Shown piece by piece: positions 51,790-60,879 of a stretch of 64,000 nucleotides of DNA. Every line of letters begins with the position of its first letter. The first letter of the stretch is position 1. A model generated the notes under the pieces. The model worked only from the letters and a program-made list of their open reading frames with translations. It made no database searches and was not told where the DNA came from. A program made the position numbers and the translations under genes. This DNA is from Planctomycetia bacterium (GTDB lineage: Bacteria; Planctomycetota; Brocadiia; Brocadiales; Brocadiaceae), in NCBI GenBank assembly GCA_015075005.1, contig JABTVC010000002.1, positions 434,001 through 498,000 of the forward strand. Direction: 5' to 3'.

Positions 51790-54700
51790 ATGGTTTTATT
51801 CAGATCTATTAAAAACAGGCTCGTCCTGATACTTTTGCTCTGTTCATTTCTGCCATTGTTGTTGTTGCGTTTTGTGGCGTTTCCCAAGGCGCAAATGGAT
51901 TTGGAAGAAGCTTTAATACGAAATCTGGAGGGCGTGAAGCAAAAACAGGCAGAAATTGTAAAGATGTGGTTTAATGAAAGGCGGCATGACGCAAAGGTTG
52001 TCAGCAGGAATATCTCTGGCTTAATGGAGCGTAGTGTGGATGATAAGCTTAAGGGTTACCCAAGATTGTACGATTATATTGATATGGTCAGGACAGAATA
52101 TGGATATAAAACGGTATATATAATTTCATGCGATGGAACGGTGCTTGTGGCCACAGAACGGCAACTGACAGGGTCCAATATGCTGAGTTACGATTATTGC
52201 AGAGAGGGGTTAAATGGAAGTATTTGTATATCAGAGATTCAATGTCTTGATCAGGGTGAAGGTAAGAGCAAGAAGAGCGATAGTGACGGCCCGATGATGC
52301 ATATATCTGCCCCACTCATTGATTCTGATAATCGTACGATAGGGGCTGTCGTTCTCAAGGTAAATACCTTGCCCCTCAGCGAGATTATGAAGAGTACAAA
52401 ACTGGGAAAAACCGGGGAAACTTTTCTTATCAACCGGGAGGGCTTTATGCTGACGGAGTCACGGTTTGCCGATGAGATGAGAAAGGCCGGGTTGATTCAG
52501 CAAAGGACAGCACTGGTGTTAAAGGTGATAAATCCACATACAGGAAAGCTTACTGTTGGGGCACAAAAATGTCTGAGCGGCAAGGATGGTTACGATTCAG
52601 ATGGCTACAAGAATTACGACGGCAGGAAGGTCCTGGGTGCGTGGTGCTGGATTTCTGAGCATGACTGCGGTTTGCTTGCACAGATTGCTATCCAGGAAGG
52701 GTATGGGGCGGCATACAGTTTGAAAAATTTCGTTCTTTCAATGTTGCTGGTATTGGCCTTTCCTTTAGCATTGGCTGCATTCTATTTTGGGAAACGAATT
52801 TCCGCACCCATTTTAAATATAACAGAGGTAACGAGAAAGATTACCGGCGGCGACCTGGGGCAACGAGTGAATGACAGTGGTAAAAAAGATGAAATTAGCG
52901 AACTGGCGCAGGCGTTCAACGTTATGGCTGAATCCCTGGAGGAAAAAACGGTTGCCTTGAGAAATTATACGGCCGATTTAGAGAATATTGTTAAAGAGAG
53001 AACCCTTAAACTCCAGGAAATGACGAATTTTTTACATAGTATTTTGGCGGGTTCTACGGAATATTCGATCATTGCAGAAGATTTGAATGGCAATATCCTC
53101 GCATTTAATAAGGGGGCAAGCCTGATCTATGGCTACCGGCAAGAAGAGGTGACTGGCGTGGCGAATGTACGGATACTGCATACCGAGGAAGATGTAAAAT
53201 CGGGGAAGGTCGATCGTATTTTAGAGTTGGCGCGCAAAACGGGTCGATATGAGGGAGAAGTAACAAGAAAGAAGAAGAGTGGCGAAATCTTTCCCGTTCA
53301 TGTTACGTTTACCTTGCGACGCGACGAAAAAGGACAACCCATTGGTTTTGTGGTGATCTCCAAAGACATCACAGAAGAGAAATTAGTGACACTCGAAAAA
53401 GAGATTGTAAATAATATCAACAAGATTATTGCATCTGGTCTTGACATTAAAGAAGTGTACAAGAATATTTATCACGAATTGAAACGCAGAATTGACTTTA
53501 CCTGGTTAGGTGTGGCATGTCTCATCGATGGGACAGAAATTGCTGAAGATTCTCATATTGTTGATGGGGTATTGTTATCCACTGATTGGTTACATTGCTA
53601 CCGGTCTCTCTTGCATGAAACGGCACAGAATGTCTCTGTTAAAAAGGGTGTTCCCGTTTTTGTTATGGATACCCATAAAGGAGGTTATCAGTTTGACCGG
53701 CAATTACATGAGAAGGGCATACGTTCTTATATCTGCTTTCCCTTGAAATCGAAAGGAATTACCATTGGAACTATAACACTCGGGAGTCGGCAGAAAGATG
53801 CTTTTGCCGATGCGCATTTTGGATTGTTAAATCAAATCATTCCTCAACTGGCCATTGCTATTGAGAATGCGAGGCTTTTTATGTCAATAAGGGAATCGGA
53901 AAAAAAATATCGGGATCTCGTGGAAAATGCCCCGGAAATGATTCACGAGATCAGTCTTAAAGGAAATTTTATTAATGTAAACAAGACAGAATTATATAAA
54001 TTAGGCTATTCCCTCGAAGAAATGAGGCGAATGATGCTTGAAGACATCGTGCCAGGCGGATATCGGGAGGAAATAAAGAGACATATTAAACGGATTAAAG
54101 AAACCGGATGCAGTGAGCTGGAAACCGTGTTTCTGACAAAGGCAGGAAAGGAAATCAACGTCGAGATTAACGGAACAGGTCTTTGTAATGTCAAAACGGG
54201 GGAATGTGTTTGTGTGAGGGCGTTTGTGAGGGACATCACAGAAAGAAAAAGGATGGAGGAGCAAGTGCGGCGGTCTGAAAAATTGGCCTCGATGGGTGAG
54301 CTCGCTGCTGCGATTGCGCATGAGATTCGAAATCCCCTGGGCGCAATATGCAATTCCGTGGGTATTTTGGACGCCCATCTGAAATTAACAGGTCAGGACA
54401 AAGATTTATTGGAAATGATTGTAGATCAGTCCGAAAGGTTAGACAGGATTATCAGTAATTTTTTGACTTTTGCACATCCCCGGGAGCCTTCCTTTTCTTT
54501 GCAGGATATCCGGGAGGTGATTAAAAATACCCTCTTTCTGCTGGAACAGGATAGCCGTTTTACCGATCAGGTAGAGCTGAAAGAGGTATACGAGAGTATA
54601 TTGCCGAAAGTTTACATTGATACAGATCTTATTCACCAGGTGTTATGGAACCTATTGATAAATTCCCTCGAAGCAATGCCTCATGGCGGACAAATTAAGG

Positions 54701-54987
54701 TAATGGTAAGAAAAACCAATCTTTTTTTACGAGACGCTGTGGAAATAGTGATATCAGATTCGGGATTAGGTATACCAGATCACGAACTGTACAAGATATT
54801 TGAACCTTTTTATACGACAAAAACAGAAGGAACGGGATTGGGTCTCTCGGTAGTTCAGCGTATTATTGATGACCATGGGGGGACAATTGATGCTAAAAGC
54901 AAAAAAGACAAAGGTGTGGCCTTTTATATTAAGCTCCCTGTCGGGAATGAGAAATTAGCAATCCAGGATAATCTTTTCGTGGGATAA
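51790..54987 (+). CDS. Multidomain sensor histidine kinase (dCache-HAMP-PAS-GAF-PAS-HisKA-HATPase)
   Basis: The 1065-residue kinase has membrane helices near 10-30 and 315-338 enclosing a double-Cache sensor. A HAMP domain follows (339-392), then PAS (about 412-530), GAF (540-690) and PAS (700-825). The phospho-acceptor is in LAAAIAHEIRNPLGA and the ATPase motifs are NLLINSLEA, DSGLGIP and GTGLGLSVVQRI. It starts 6 bases after the radical SAM gene and precedes its regulator by 10 bases. The Cache region resembles that of the 57400 protein closely, so they share a ligand type. The ligand is unknown. Confidence 0.92.
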   Translation: MVLFRSIKNRLVLILLLCSFLPLLLLRFVAFPKAQMDLEEALIRNLEGVKQKQAEIVKMWFNERRHDAKVVSRNISGLMERSVDDKLKGYPRLYDYIDMVRTEYGYKTVYIISCDGTVLVATERQLTGSNMLSYDYCREGLNGSICISEIQCLDQGEGKSKKSDSDGPMMHISAPLIDSDNRTIGAVVLKVNTLPLSEIMKSTKLGKTGETFLINREGFMLTESRFADEMRKAGLIQQRTALVLKVINPHTGKLTVGAQKCLSGKDGYDSDGYKNYDGRKVLGAWCWISEHDCGLLAQIAIQEGYGAAYSLKNFVLSMLLVLAFPLALAAFYFGKRISAPILNITEVTRKITGGDLGQRVNDSGKKDEISELAQAFNVMAESLEEKTVALRNYTADLENIVKERTLKLQEMTNFLHSILAGSTEYSIIAEDLNGNILAFNKGASLIYGYRQEEVTGVANVRILHTEEDVKSGKVDRILELARKTGRYEGEVTRKKKSGEIFPVHVTFTLRRDEKGQPIGFVVISKDITEEKLVTLEKEIVNNINKIIASGLDIKEVYKNIYHELKRRIDFTWLGVACLIDGTEIAEDSHIVDGVLLSTDWLHCYRSLLHETAQNVSVKKGVPVFVMDTHKGGYQFDRQLHEKGIRSYICFPLKSKGITIGTITLGSRQKDAFADAHFGLLNQIIPQLAIAIENARLFMSIRESEKKYRDLVENAPEMIHEISLKGNFINVNKTELYKLGYSLEEMRRMMLEDIVPGGYREEIKRHIKRIKETGCSELETVFLTKAGKEINVEINGTGLCNVKTGECVCVRAFVRDITERKRMEEQVRRSEKLASMGELAAAIAHEIRNPLGAICNSVGILDAHLKLTGQDKDLLEMIVDQSERLDRIISNFLTFAHPREPSFSLQDIREVIKNTLFLLEQDSRFTDQVELKEVYESILPKVYIDTDLIHQVLWNLLINSLEAMPHGGQIKVMVRKTNLFLRDAVEIVISDSGLGIPDHELYKIFEPFYTTKTEGTGLGLSVVQRIIDDHGGTIDAKSKKDKGVAFYIKLPVGNEKLAIQDNLFVG

Positions 54988-54997
54988 TGTAAGAATT

Positions 54998-56404
54998 ATG
55001 GAAAACGGCAAAATACTTGTTGTGGAGGATCAAGACGCCATGAGAGAATCCCTCATGATTGCTTTTAAGGATGAGGGATATCAGGTTGAGGGCGCTGTGA
55101 GTGGCGAAGAAGCCATGCACAAATTCGATAATCAAAATGGGTACGACCTGGTGGTTACAGATTTAAAGATGAAAAAAGTCGATGGTTTGGAGGTGCTCAG
55201 GGCTGTGAAGTCTGCGAATCCATCCGCCGAGGTTGTTCTGATTACGGCGTATGGCACCATTAGTACGGCAGTTCAGGCAATTCGGGATGGGGCATATGAC
55301 TATGTGACCAAACCTTTCCGCCATCAGGAAATCCTGAAAGTTGCAAAAAAGGCGCTTGAAAAAAAAAGCCTGAGAGACAGAGTCAGGTATCTCGAAGGGG
55401 AAATTAGAGATAAATACAGATTTGAAGGCATTGTGGGTAATTCTAATGCCATGCTGGAGGTACTAAAAATAACGTCACATGTATGCCGTACCGAAAGCAC
55501 CGTTCTGATTACAGGGGAGAGTGGAACAGGAAAAGAGCTGATTGCGCGGGCTATCCATTATAATAGTCTTCGAAAAGATGGGCCATTCGTTGTGATTAAT
55601 TGTGGCGCATTGCCTGAAAATTTGCAGGAAAGCGAACTGTTCGGGCACATGAGGGGTGCATTTACCGGGGCCATTAAGGACAAGATTGGGTTGTTCCAGC
55701 AGGCGCAAAAAGGAACGATTTTACTGGATGAAATCGGCGAAACTGCGCAATCTACGCAAGTAAAACTCTTGCGGTTTTTGCAGGATGGTGAGATTCGTCC
55801 GGTTGGTGGGAACAAGACGATATGCGTCGATGCGAGAATCATTGCTGCTACAAATGAAAATCTGGAAAAAGCCGTTGAGTTTGGAAAATTCAGAAAAGAT
55901 CTTTTTTACCGAATTAATGTAATCCGTATTCATCTTCCTCCCTTAAGAGAACGAAGGGAAGATATTCCGCTTTTAGTGGAATATTTTTTGGAAAAGATTT
56001 TGGAAAAGGTAAGGAAGGGAAAACGGGTATTTTCCAAAGAATCGATGAAGGCATTAATGAATTACCATTGGCCTGGCAATATTAGAGAGATTCAGAATGC
56101 AATAGAGAGTGCAGTCACCTTGTCTAAGAACGAGACCATTTCTGCGGAAGAACTTCCGCTTTCTGTGGAGAAATTTTCCGAGTTTAACGAGGATATGCGC
56201 GAAGATCAGAAGAGGAAATCGTTTATTGTGACATCTCTTGCAGAACAGGAAAAGAATGCAATTGTTGAGGCTTTAAATAAATATGGCGGTAATCAAACAA
56301 AGGTTGCTCAGGTACTTGGGATATCCACAACAACCCTTTGGAGGAAGATAAAGAAATACGGGATTAGACCACAACACGAAATTTCAGATAAGGGTGAGAA
56401 ATAA
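54998..56404 (+). CDS. NtrC-family sigma-54-dependent response regulator
   Basis: A receiver domain with VEDQDAM, phospho-Asp in VTDLKMKK and KPF leads to an AAA+ domain with GESGTGKELIARAIH, the sigma-54 contact motif GAFTGA and the Fis-type HTH near the C-terminus (NQTKVAQVLGISTTTLWR). It activates sigma-54 promoters when phosphorylated, presumably by the adjacent kinase. Targets are unknown; no convincing sigma-54 promoter was found in the window. Confidence 0.94.
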   Translation: MENGKILVVEDQDAMRESLMIAFKDEGYQVEGAVSGEEAMHKFDNQNGYDLVVTDLKMKKVDGLEVLRAVKSANPSAEVVLITAYGTISTAVQAIRDGAYDYVTKPFRHQEILKVAKKALEKKSLRDRVRYLEGEIRDKYRFEGIVGNSNAMLEVLKITSHVCRTESTVLITGESGTGKELIARAIHYNSLRKDGPFVVINCGALPENLQESELFGHMRGAFTGAIKDKIGLFQQAQKGTILLDEIGETAQSTQVKLLRFLQDGEIRPVGGNKTICVDARIIAATNENLEKAVEFGKFRKDLFYRINVIRIHLPPLRERREDIPLLVEYFLEKILEKVRKGKRVFSKESMKALMNYHWPGNIREIQNAIESAVTLSKNETISAEELPLSVEKFSEFNEDMREDQKRKSFIVTSLAEQEKNAIVEALNKYGGNQTKVAQVLGISTTTLWRKIKKYGIRPQHEISDKGEK

Positions 56405-56641
56405 TTTCATACTGAAACCACTGTTGCATAATGGAATGTATTCGTGAATGAATAAGCCCCGGTGTGTAATGATATAAAAATACGTTGGTTTTTAATAAGA
56501 TGTTGATTCAGTGCCACTTATGTGAAACATATGTGGCATTTTGTTTTTTGGCTGTGGTTGGTATATCTTTCGTTAAGCTGATATGAGTAATTGGAAAGAG
56601 TTTATTCTGTGCGGTTGCGGAGAGAAAACGGATGCCTGTCG

Positions 56642-57325
56642 ATGTTTAAAAGGAGAAAAGTCGCTGAGGTTAAAAAAGTTATCGATGTTAAGTTTGAGGT
56701 AAAAGAAGATTTTGAGACAGATAAAGAGAGTTTTTCTGCTCGTTTAATAGGAGGTTTTAAAAGGGCTTCTACAGGGGGGAATAGAAAAATGCCGGTATTG
56801 GAAGGGATAAATAAGATTAGTGCGTATGTTAAAAAGTTGCCCAGAGCGCCACAACCCGTACTTACTACAAGGGAGACGTGGCTTTCTCTCTGGGGAACGC
56901 TTCTTGGGATAGGGGTAACGGCGTTGCTGGCCTTTACATGGAAGTGCCCGATGTTATTAGGATCTTTAGGATCTACCGCACCATTGCTTTATTGTGCGTA
57001 TAAGGCGCCCCTGGCACAGCCAAGGAATGTCATGCTGGGGCATTTTCTTGGCGCAAGTATCGGGGTGGTTGTCCATGATTTCTTTGGCGTGACGTGGTGG
57101 TCGCTTGCGCTTGGCGTTTCCCTTGCTGTTGTTCTTATGTTTGTGACGTACTCGATCCATCCCCCTGCGGGCGCTACGGCATATGTAGCTATTCAAACGG
57201 GAGGGTTGGGTGTCGGGTATCTTTTTATGCTGAATCCCACCGTTCTGGGAGTGTTTATCATGCTAGTGATAGCGGTTATCTTTAATAAGGCTACGAAAAG
57301 GGATTATCCAACGCACTGGTGGTAA
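56642..57325 (+). CDS. HPP family membrane protein
   Basis: The transmembrane HPP domain holds SLGSTAPLLYCAY, the family Pro-Pro motif HPPAGATAY and about five helices. Some plant and cyanobacterial HPP proteins are reported nitrite transporters, so nitrite is a candidate substrate here; that is inference. Start is ambiguous: ATG 56642 gives a 49-residue charged head, while ATG 56789 has an AGGGGGGAA site and fits the compact domain. TTG 56591 also opens this frame. It lies between the NtrC gene and a second sensor. Confidence 0.82.
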   Translation: MFKRRKVAEVKKVIDVKFEVKEDFETDKESFSARLIGGFKRASTGGNRKMPVLEGINKISAYVKKLPRAPQPVLTTRETWLSLWGTLLGIGVTALLAFTWKCPMLLGSLGSTAPLLYCAYKAPLAQPRNVMLGHFLGASIGVVVHDFFGVTWWSLALGVSLAVVLMFVTYSIHPPAGATAYVAIQTGGLGVGYLFMLNPTVLGVFIMLVIAVIFNKATKRDYPTHWW

Positions 57326-57399
57326 ACGAGTATCGCAATCGTAAAAGAGTTCCTTGTTCTTGGATTTGGTTGAGCATTTGTTAAATTACGGAGAAAATT

Positions 57400-59688
57400 A
57401 TGTATATCTCGATTAAAAATCGAATTGTTTTTTTGCTGATAGTGTTTACGTTACTGCCATTTGTCTTGTTACGAATTGTTGCTTATCCGAGGATACAGGC
57501 CGACCTTCAGGAGGTACTCATAAGGGACCTCGATGGTATTGGGCATAAACAGGCGGATCTGGTCAATAATTGGGTGCATGAGCGGATAAGGAATGCCCGT
57601 GTAGTTGCAAATAATCCCTTGATGATCAGGAGCACAAAAGTTACAGGGAGTGATAAGGATTACCCTGATATTGTCCAATATTTGGAGGTGGTAAAAAGTG
57701 TGTATGGTTATAAAGGCGTCTTCGTATGTAATGACAGCGGTATGATAACCGTTGGCACCGTTGGAGAGGCCGTGGGAGCCGACGTTTCGCAAATGGATTA
57801 TTTCAAGAAGTCTATAGAGGGGAGTACTTATGCGTCAAATGTGATTCCATCAGAAATCCCGTTAATAAATGAATTCGGAGAGAAAGAATTGGGTTTGCCT
57901 ACCATGTTTGTTTCGGCACCGCTTAAGAGTCGGGACGGGGCTGCGGTAGGTGTTGTTGCCCTTCGGGTAGACGCGAACGCCTTGAACGACTTGATGTTGA
58001 GCCTTAATTTGGGTAAGACAGGAGAAACATATCTCGTAAACAAGGATGGCTTCATGGTTACGGAGTCAAGATTTGCTGCACACCTTAAAGAAATGGGGTT
58101 GGTAAAAAGGAGGTGCGCGCTAAGCCTGAAATTGGTTAATCCGGAAACTGGCGAATTGACCGATGGGGTTAAGCAGTGTGTTGCCGGAGAAAATGGGTTT
58201 GATGCGAAAGGCTATAAAGATTACAGCGGCCTGTTGGTGTTGGGCGTATGGCGTTGGTTGCCAGAGTTTAATTGGGGTGTTATTGCAGAAATCGACAGAG
58301 ATGAAGGGTATGGGCCTGCTTATAATCTTAATTATATTGTGAGTTCTGTGTTGCTGGTGATGGCCTTTCCTATTGTAATAGTTGCGTACTTTATTGGGAG
58401 AAGGACTTCAGTACCGATTCTTAAATTAACTGAAGTGACCAAAAAGATGGCCTCTGGGGATTTGACTCAAAGAGTAGGTATAAAGAGGGAAGATGAGATT
58501 GGCGAATTGGCAAACTCCGTTAATGCAATGGCTAAGTCTTTGGATGAGAAAACAAAACAGGTAGTAGAGTCGGAGAAGCGCTACAGAGGATTGTTTGAAT
58601 CCTTAAAGGAAGGGGTGTATCAATCGGAGCCAGGCGCTGAGGGGGTGTTTACCTTTATTAACAAGGCTGGGGCTGAGATGTTCGGGTACAGTACTCCGGA
58701 AGAGGTAATAGGAACAAAAGTGAAAAACATCTACATAGATCCTGAAGACAGAAGACGTCTCTGTGAGAAACTTGAAAAGGATGGGATATGGAGGGAATTT
58801 GTATCTCTCTGCAAGAAAAAGGGTGGGGAAGCCTTTTATGCAGAACGTACAAGTAGTTTAGTTCGGGATGAGAAGGGAAACCCGGGTGCTATCTATGGGG
58901 TTATAAGAGATATTTCGGAGAGGAAAAAAACAGAACATGCAATTGCCGAATCGGAAAAGAGATATCGATTGTTGTTCGATTCGCTAAAAGACGGCGTTTA
59001 TCAATCTGAGCCAGAGGAGGAAGGTTCCTTTATATGGATTAATAGTGCAGGCGCTGAAATCCTCGGTTATAAATCTCCTGAAGAAGTAATTGGAATGAAA
59101 GTAAAGGATATTTATGTGAATCCGGATGATCGCATACAAATTACTGAAAAACTTTCCAAGGAAGGGGTCTGGAAAGGTTTTGTATCTTTTTGTAAGAGGA
59201 AAAATGGTGAACGTTTTTATATGGAGCGGACGTCCAATCTGGTGTCTGATGAGAATGGGAAGTCTGTCCGTATAGATGGAATATTCAGGGATATTACTGA
59301 ACGGAAGAAATTTGAGGATGAATTACATGAGTCAGAAAGACACCACAGGCAGTTATTGGATTCATTAAAAGAAGGTATATATCAGTGTGAGCCTACTGAA
59401 GAAGGAGTGTTTACCTGGATTAATCAGGCGGGTGCTGAAATACTTGGTTACAATTCTCCGGAAGAAGTTATTGGGACACGGGTAAAAGACGTGTATGTGA
59501 ATCCGGATGATAGAAAGGAGCTCGTTGAAAAATTGGAGAAAGAGGAGGTATGGCGGGATTTTACATCATATTGTAAGAGGAAAAACGGGGAACGGTTTAT
59601 TTCAGAGCGGACATGTAACCTTGTGCGGGATGAAAACGGTAAGTCGATACGGATTGAAGGTGTATTTAGGGATATAACAGAAAGATAA
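57400..59688 (+). CDS. dCache-HAMP sensor with three tandem PAS domains and no kinase
   Basis: The 762-residue protein has membrane helices near 8-28 and 312-333 around a double-Cache domain, a HAMP segment (KMASGDLTQRVGI) and three PAS units of about 120 residues that are near copies (each with GVYQSEP or GIYQCEP and GAEMFGY/GAEILGY). It ends with RDITER and a stop right where a kinase would normally start. It cannot signal by phosphotransfer alone. It is a paralogue of the 51790 kinase in its sensory half. An ACGGAG site precedes ATG 57400. Confidence 0.88.
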   Translation: MYISIKNRIVFLLIVFTLLPFVLLRIVAYPRIQADLQEVLIRDLDGIGHKQADLVNNWVHERIRNARVVANNPLMIRSTKVTGSDKDYPDIVQYLEVVKSVYGYKGVFVCNDSGMITVGTVGEAVGADVSQMDYFKKSIEGSTYASNVIPSEIPLINEFGEKELGLPTMFVSAPLKSRDGAAVGVVALRVDANALNDLMLSLNLGKTGETYLVNKDGFMVTESRFAAHLKEMGLVKRRCALSLKLVNPETGELTDGVKQCVAGENGFDAKGYKDYSGLLVLGVWRWLPEFNWGVIAEIDRDEGYGPAYNLNYIVSSVLLVMAFPIVIVAYFIGRRTSVPILKLTEVTKKMASGDLTQRVGIKREDEIGELANSVNAMAKSLDEKTKQVVESEKRYRGLFESLKEGVYQSEPGAEGVFTFINKAGAEMFGYSTPEEVIGTKVKNIYIDPEDRRRLCEKLEKDGIWREFVSLCKKKGGEAFYAERTSSLVRDEKGNPGAIYGVIRDISERKKTEHAIAESEKRYRLLFDSLKDGVYQSEPEEEGSFIWINSAGAEILGYKSPEEVIGMKVKDIYVNPDDRIQITEKLSKEGVWKGFVSFCKRKNGERFYMERTSNLVSDENGKSVRIDGIFRDITERKKFEDELHESERHHRQLLDSLKEGIYQCEPTEEGVFTWINQAGAEILGYNSPEEVIGTRVKDVYVNPDDRKELVEKLEKEEVWRDFTSYCKRKNGERFISERTCNLVRDENGKSIRIEGVFRDITER

Positions 59689-59740
59689 AGGGTATATTTT
59701 AAAAAGAATTCAAATACACTGAAATTTAGGAGTGGAAATT

Positions 59741-60274
59741 ATGGGAAATGGCGATGTAAAGGGTTTATCGGTAAATGCAAAGACCCTTATTATGATATTG
59801 TTGTTTGTAAATGTTGGATTTGCGTCCAAGATGATAAATAAATACTATGCTATGAAGGAAGCGGGATACATTAGGGAAAAGACATTTCATGGCCAACTCG
59901 AGAAAAGGGTAATGAAGGCCTTTGGTTCTATGGAAGAGTTGAACAAGATGGTTGATGACATTACGCGACAAAAGGCGGACGCAGAAAAGATGGCGGATTC
60001 TTTTAAGGTGCAAGGTGAACAATTGAAGAATGTGAATAAAAACCTTGAGGATGCAAAGGCAAAGCTGGAGGAGGAGAAGGCGCGGTTACAAAAACAAATA
60101 TGGGAATTAGAAGACTCGCTGTCGCTTGCAAAGAAGACGTTGAACAATAAAGATTTAGCTATTCAAGAACTCATGAATAATGCTGAAATACTTGAAAAGG
60201 AAAGGGATGTACTGAAAAAACAAGTTGAAGAGACTTTGAAGTCACCAGGGGCGTGGAGTATCCCCAAGCAGTAA
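59741..60274 (+). CDS. Membrane-anchored coiled-coil protein
   Basis: One hydrophobic helix near residues 12-28 is followed by a long heptad-rich region (about 60-165) with many Lys, Glu and Leu. No enzymatic domain is visible. AGGAG at 59728-59732 supports ATG 59741 rather than the GTG at 59732. It lies between the kinase-less sensor and the degenerate receiver, where it may act as a scaffold or coupling protein; that is inference. Confidence 0.7.
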   Translation: MGNGDVKGLSVNAKTLIMILLFVNVGFASKMINKYYAMKEAGYIREKTFHGQLEKRVMKAFGSMEELNKMVDDITRQKADAEKMADSFKVQGEQLKNVNKNLEDAKAKLEEEKARLQKQIWELEDSLSLAKKTLNNKDLAIQELMNNAEILEKERDVLKKQVEETLKSPGAWSIPKQ

Positions 60275-60304
60275 ACCTTGTATGTAATATGTGTGAAAGA
60301 TTTT

Positions 60305-60730
60305 ATGGCACGGATTTTAATTGTAGAAGAGCAGGTGAAGGTATGCAGGTCATTGGTGAGTATCTTAGAGAAAGAGGGTTTGGGAACATGTGACGGAATA
60401 GGATGGGAGGGTGTGGCGCAGGTATGTGGGGAAAATGTCTATGACCTTATCATTGCCGATTTAGATGTAAAGCCTTCTCTGGGTTATGAAATACTAAAGA
60501 AGATTAATTTTTCCAGTTTGAATACTGAAATTGTGGTAATCGCCAATCCGAATACGTATGATACTGCTCGAATGAATAGCTATGGGGTGTATGATTGTAT
60601 AATGAGACCATTCAGGTTGAAAGAGATAGTTGATATGGTAAAGAAGGCGCTAGAGAAAAAAAAGTTGGTTGATAAGGTTCGCAATTTGGAGCAAATTATG
60701 GATATGAATAAAATAACTTTTAAAAAATAA
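60305..60730 (+). CDS. Degenerate receiver-domain protein
   Basis: A single receiver-like domain begins ARILIVEEQVKVCRSLV. The phospho-acceptor Asp is still present in IIADLDVKP, but the conserved Thr position is replaced (VVIANPN) and the conserved Lys is Arg (MRPFRL). Its tail, ALEKKKLVDKVRNLE, closely matches the linker of the NtrC-type regulator at 54998 (ALEKKSLRDRVRYLE). It is probably a truncated paralogue that lost AAA+ and HTH domains. The upstream TTG 60278 frame start is less likely than ATG 60305. Confidence 0.82.
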   Translation: MARILIVEEQVKVCRSLVSILEKEGLGTCDGIGWEGVAQVCGENVYDLIIADLDVKPSLGYEILKKINFSSLNTEIVVIANPNTYDTARMNSYGVYDCIMRPFRLKEIVDMVKKALEKKKLVDKVRNLEQIMDMNKITFKK

Positions 60731-60879
60731 GGGAAGGAGGTGTTATTAAAATAAGTATAGAAAAGTATATGGGATGTTAGATGTTGGAAGTGTTTATTCG
60801 GGAGTATGGGTGTAATAAAAATAAAAGGGGTGTTGTTTTGAGATAATATTCACAACAACATTTTAGAGGAGAACAATTA

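Noticed and set aside
57358-57380. Possible sigma-54 promoter upstream of the second sensor (GG-N10-GC)
   Set aside because: The -24 element is acceptable, but the -12 region reads TGAGC rather than TTGC, and this spacing occurs by chance often. No support from a second site.
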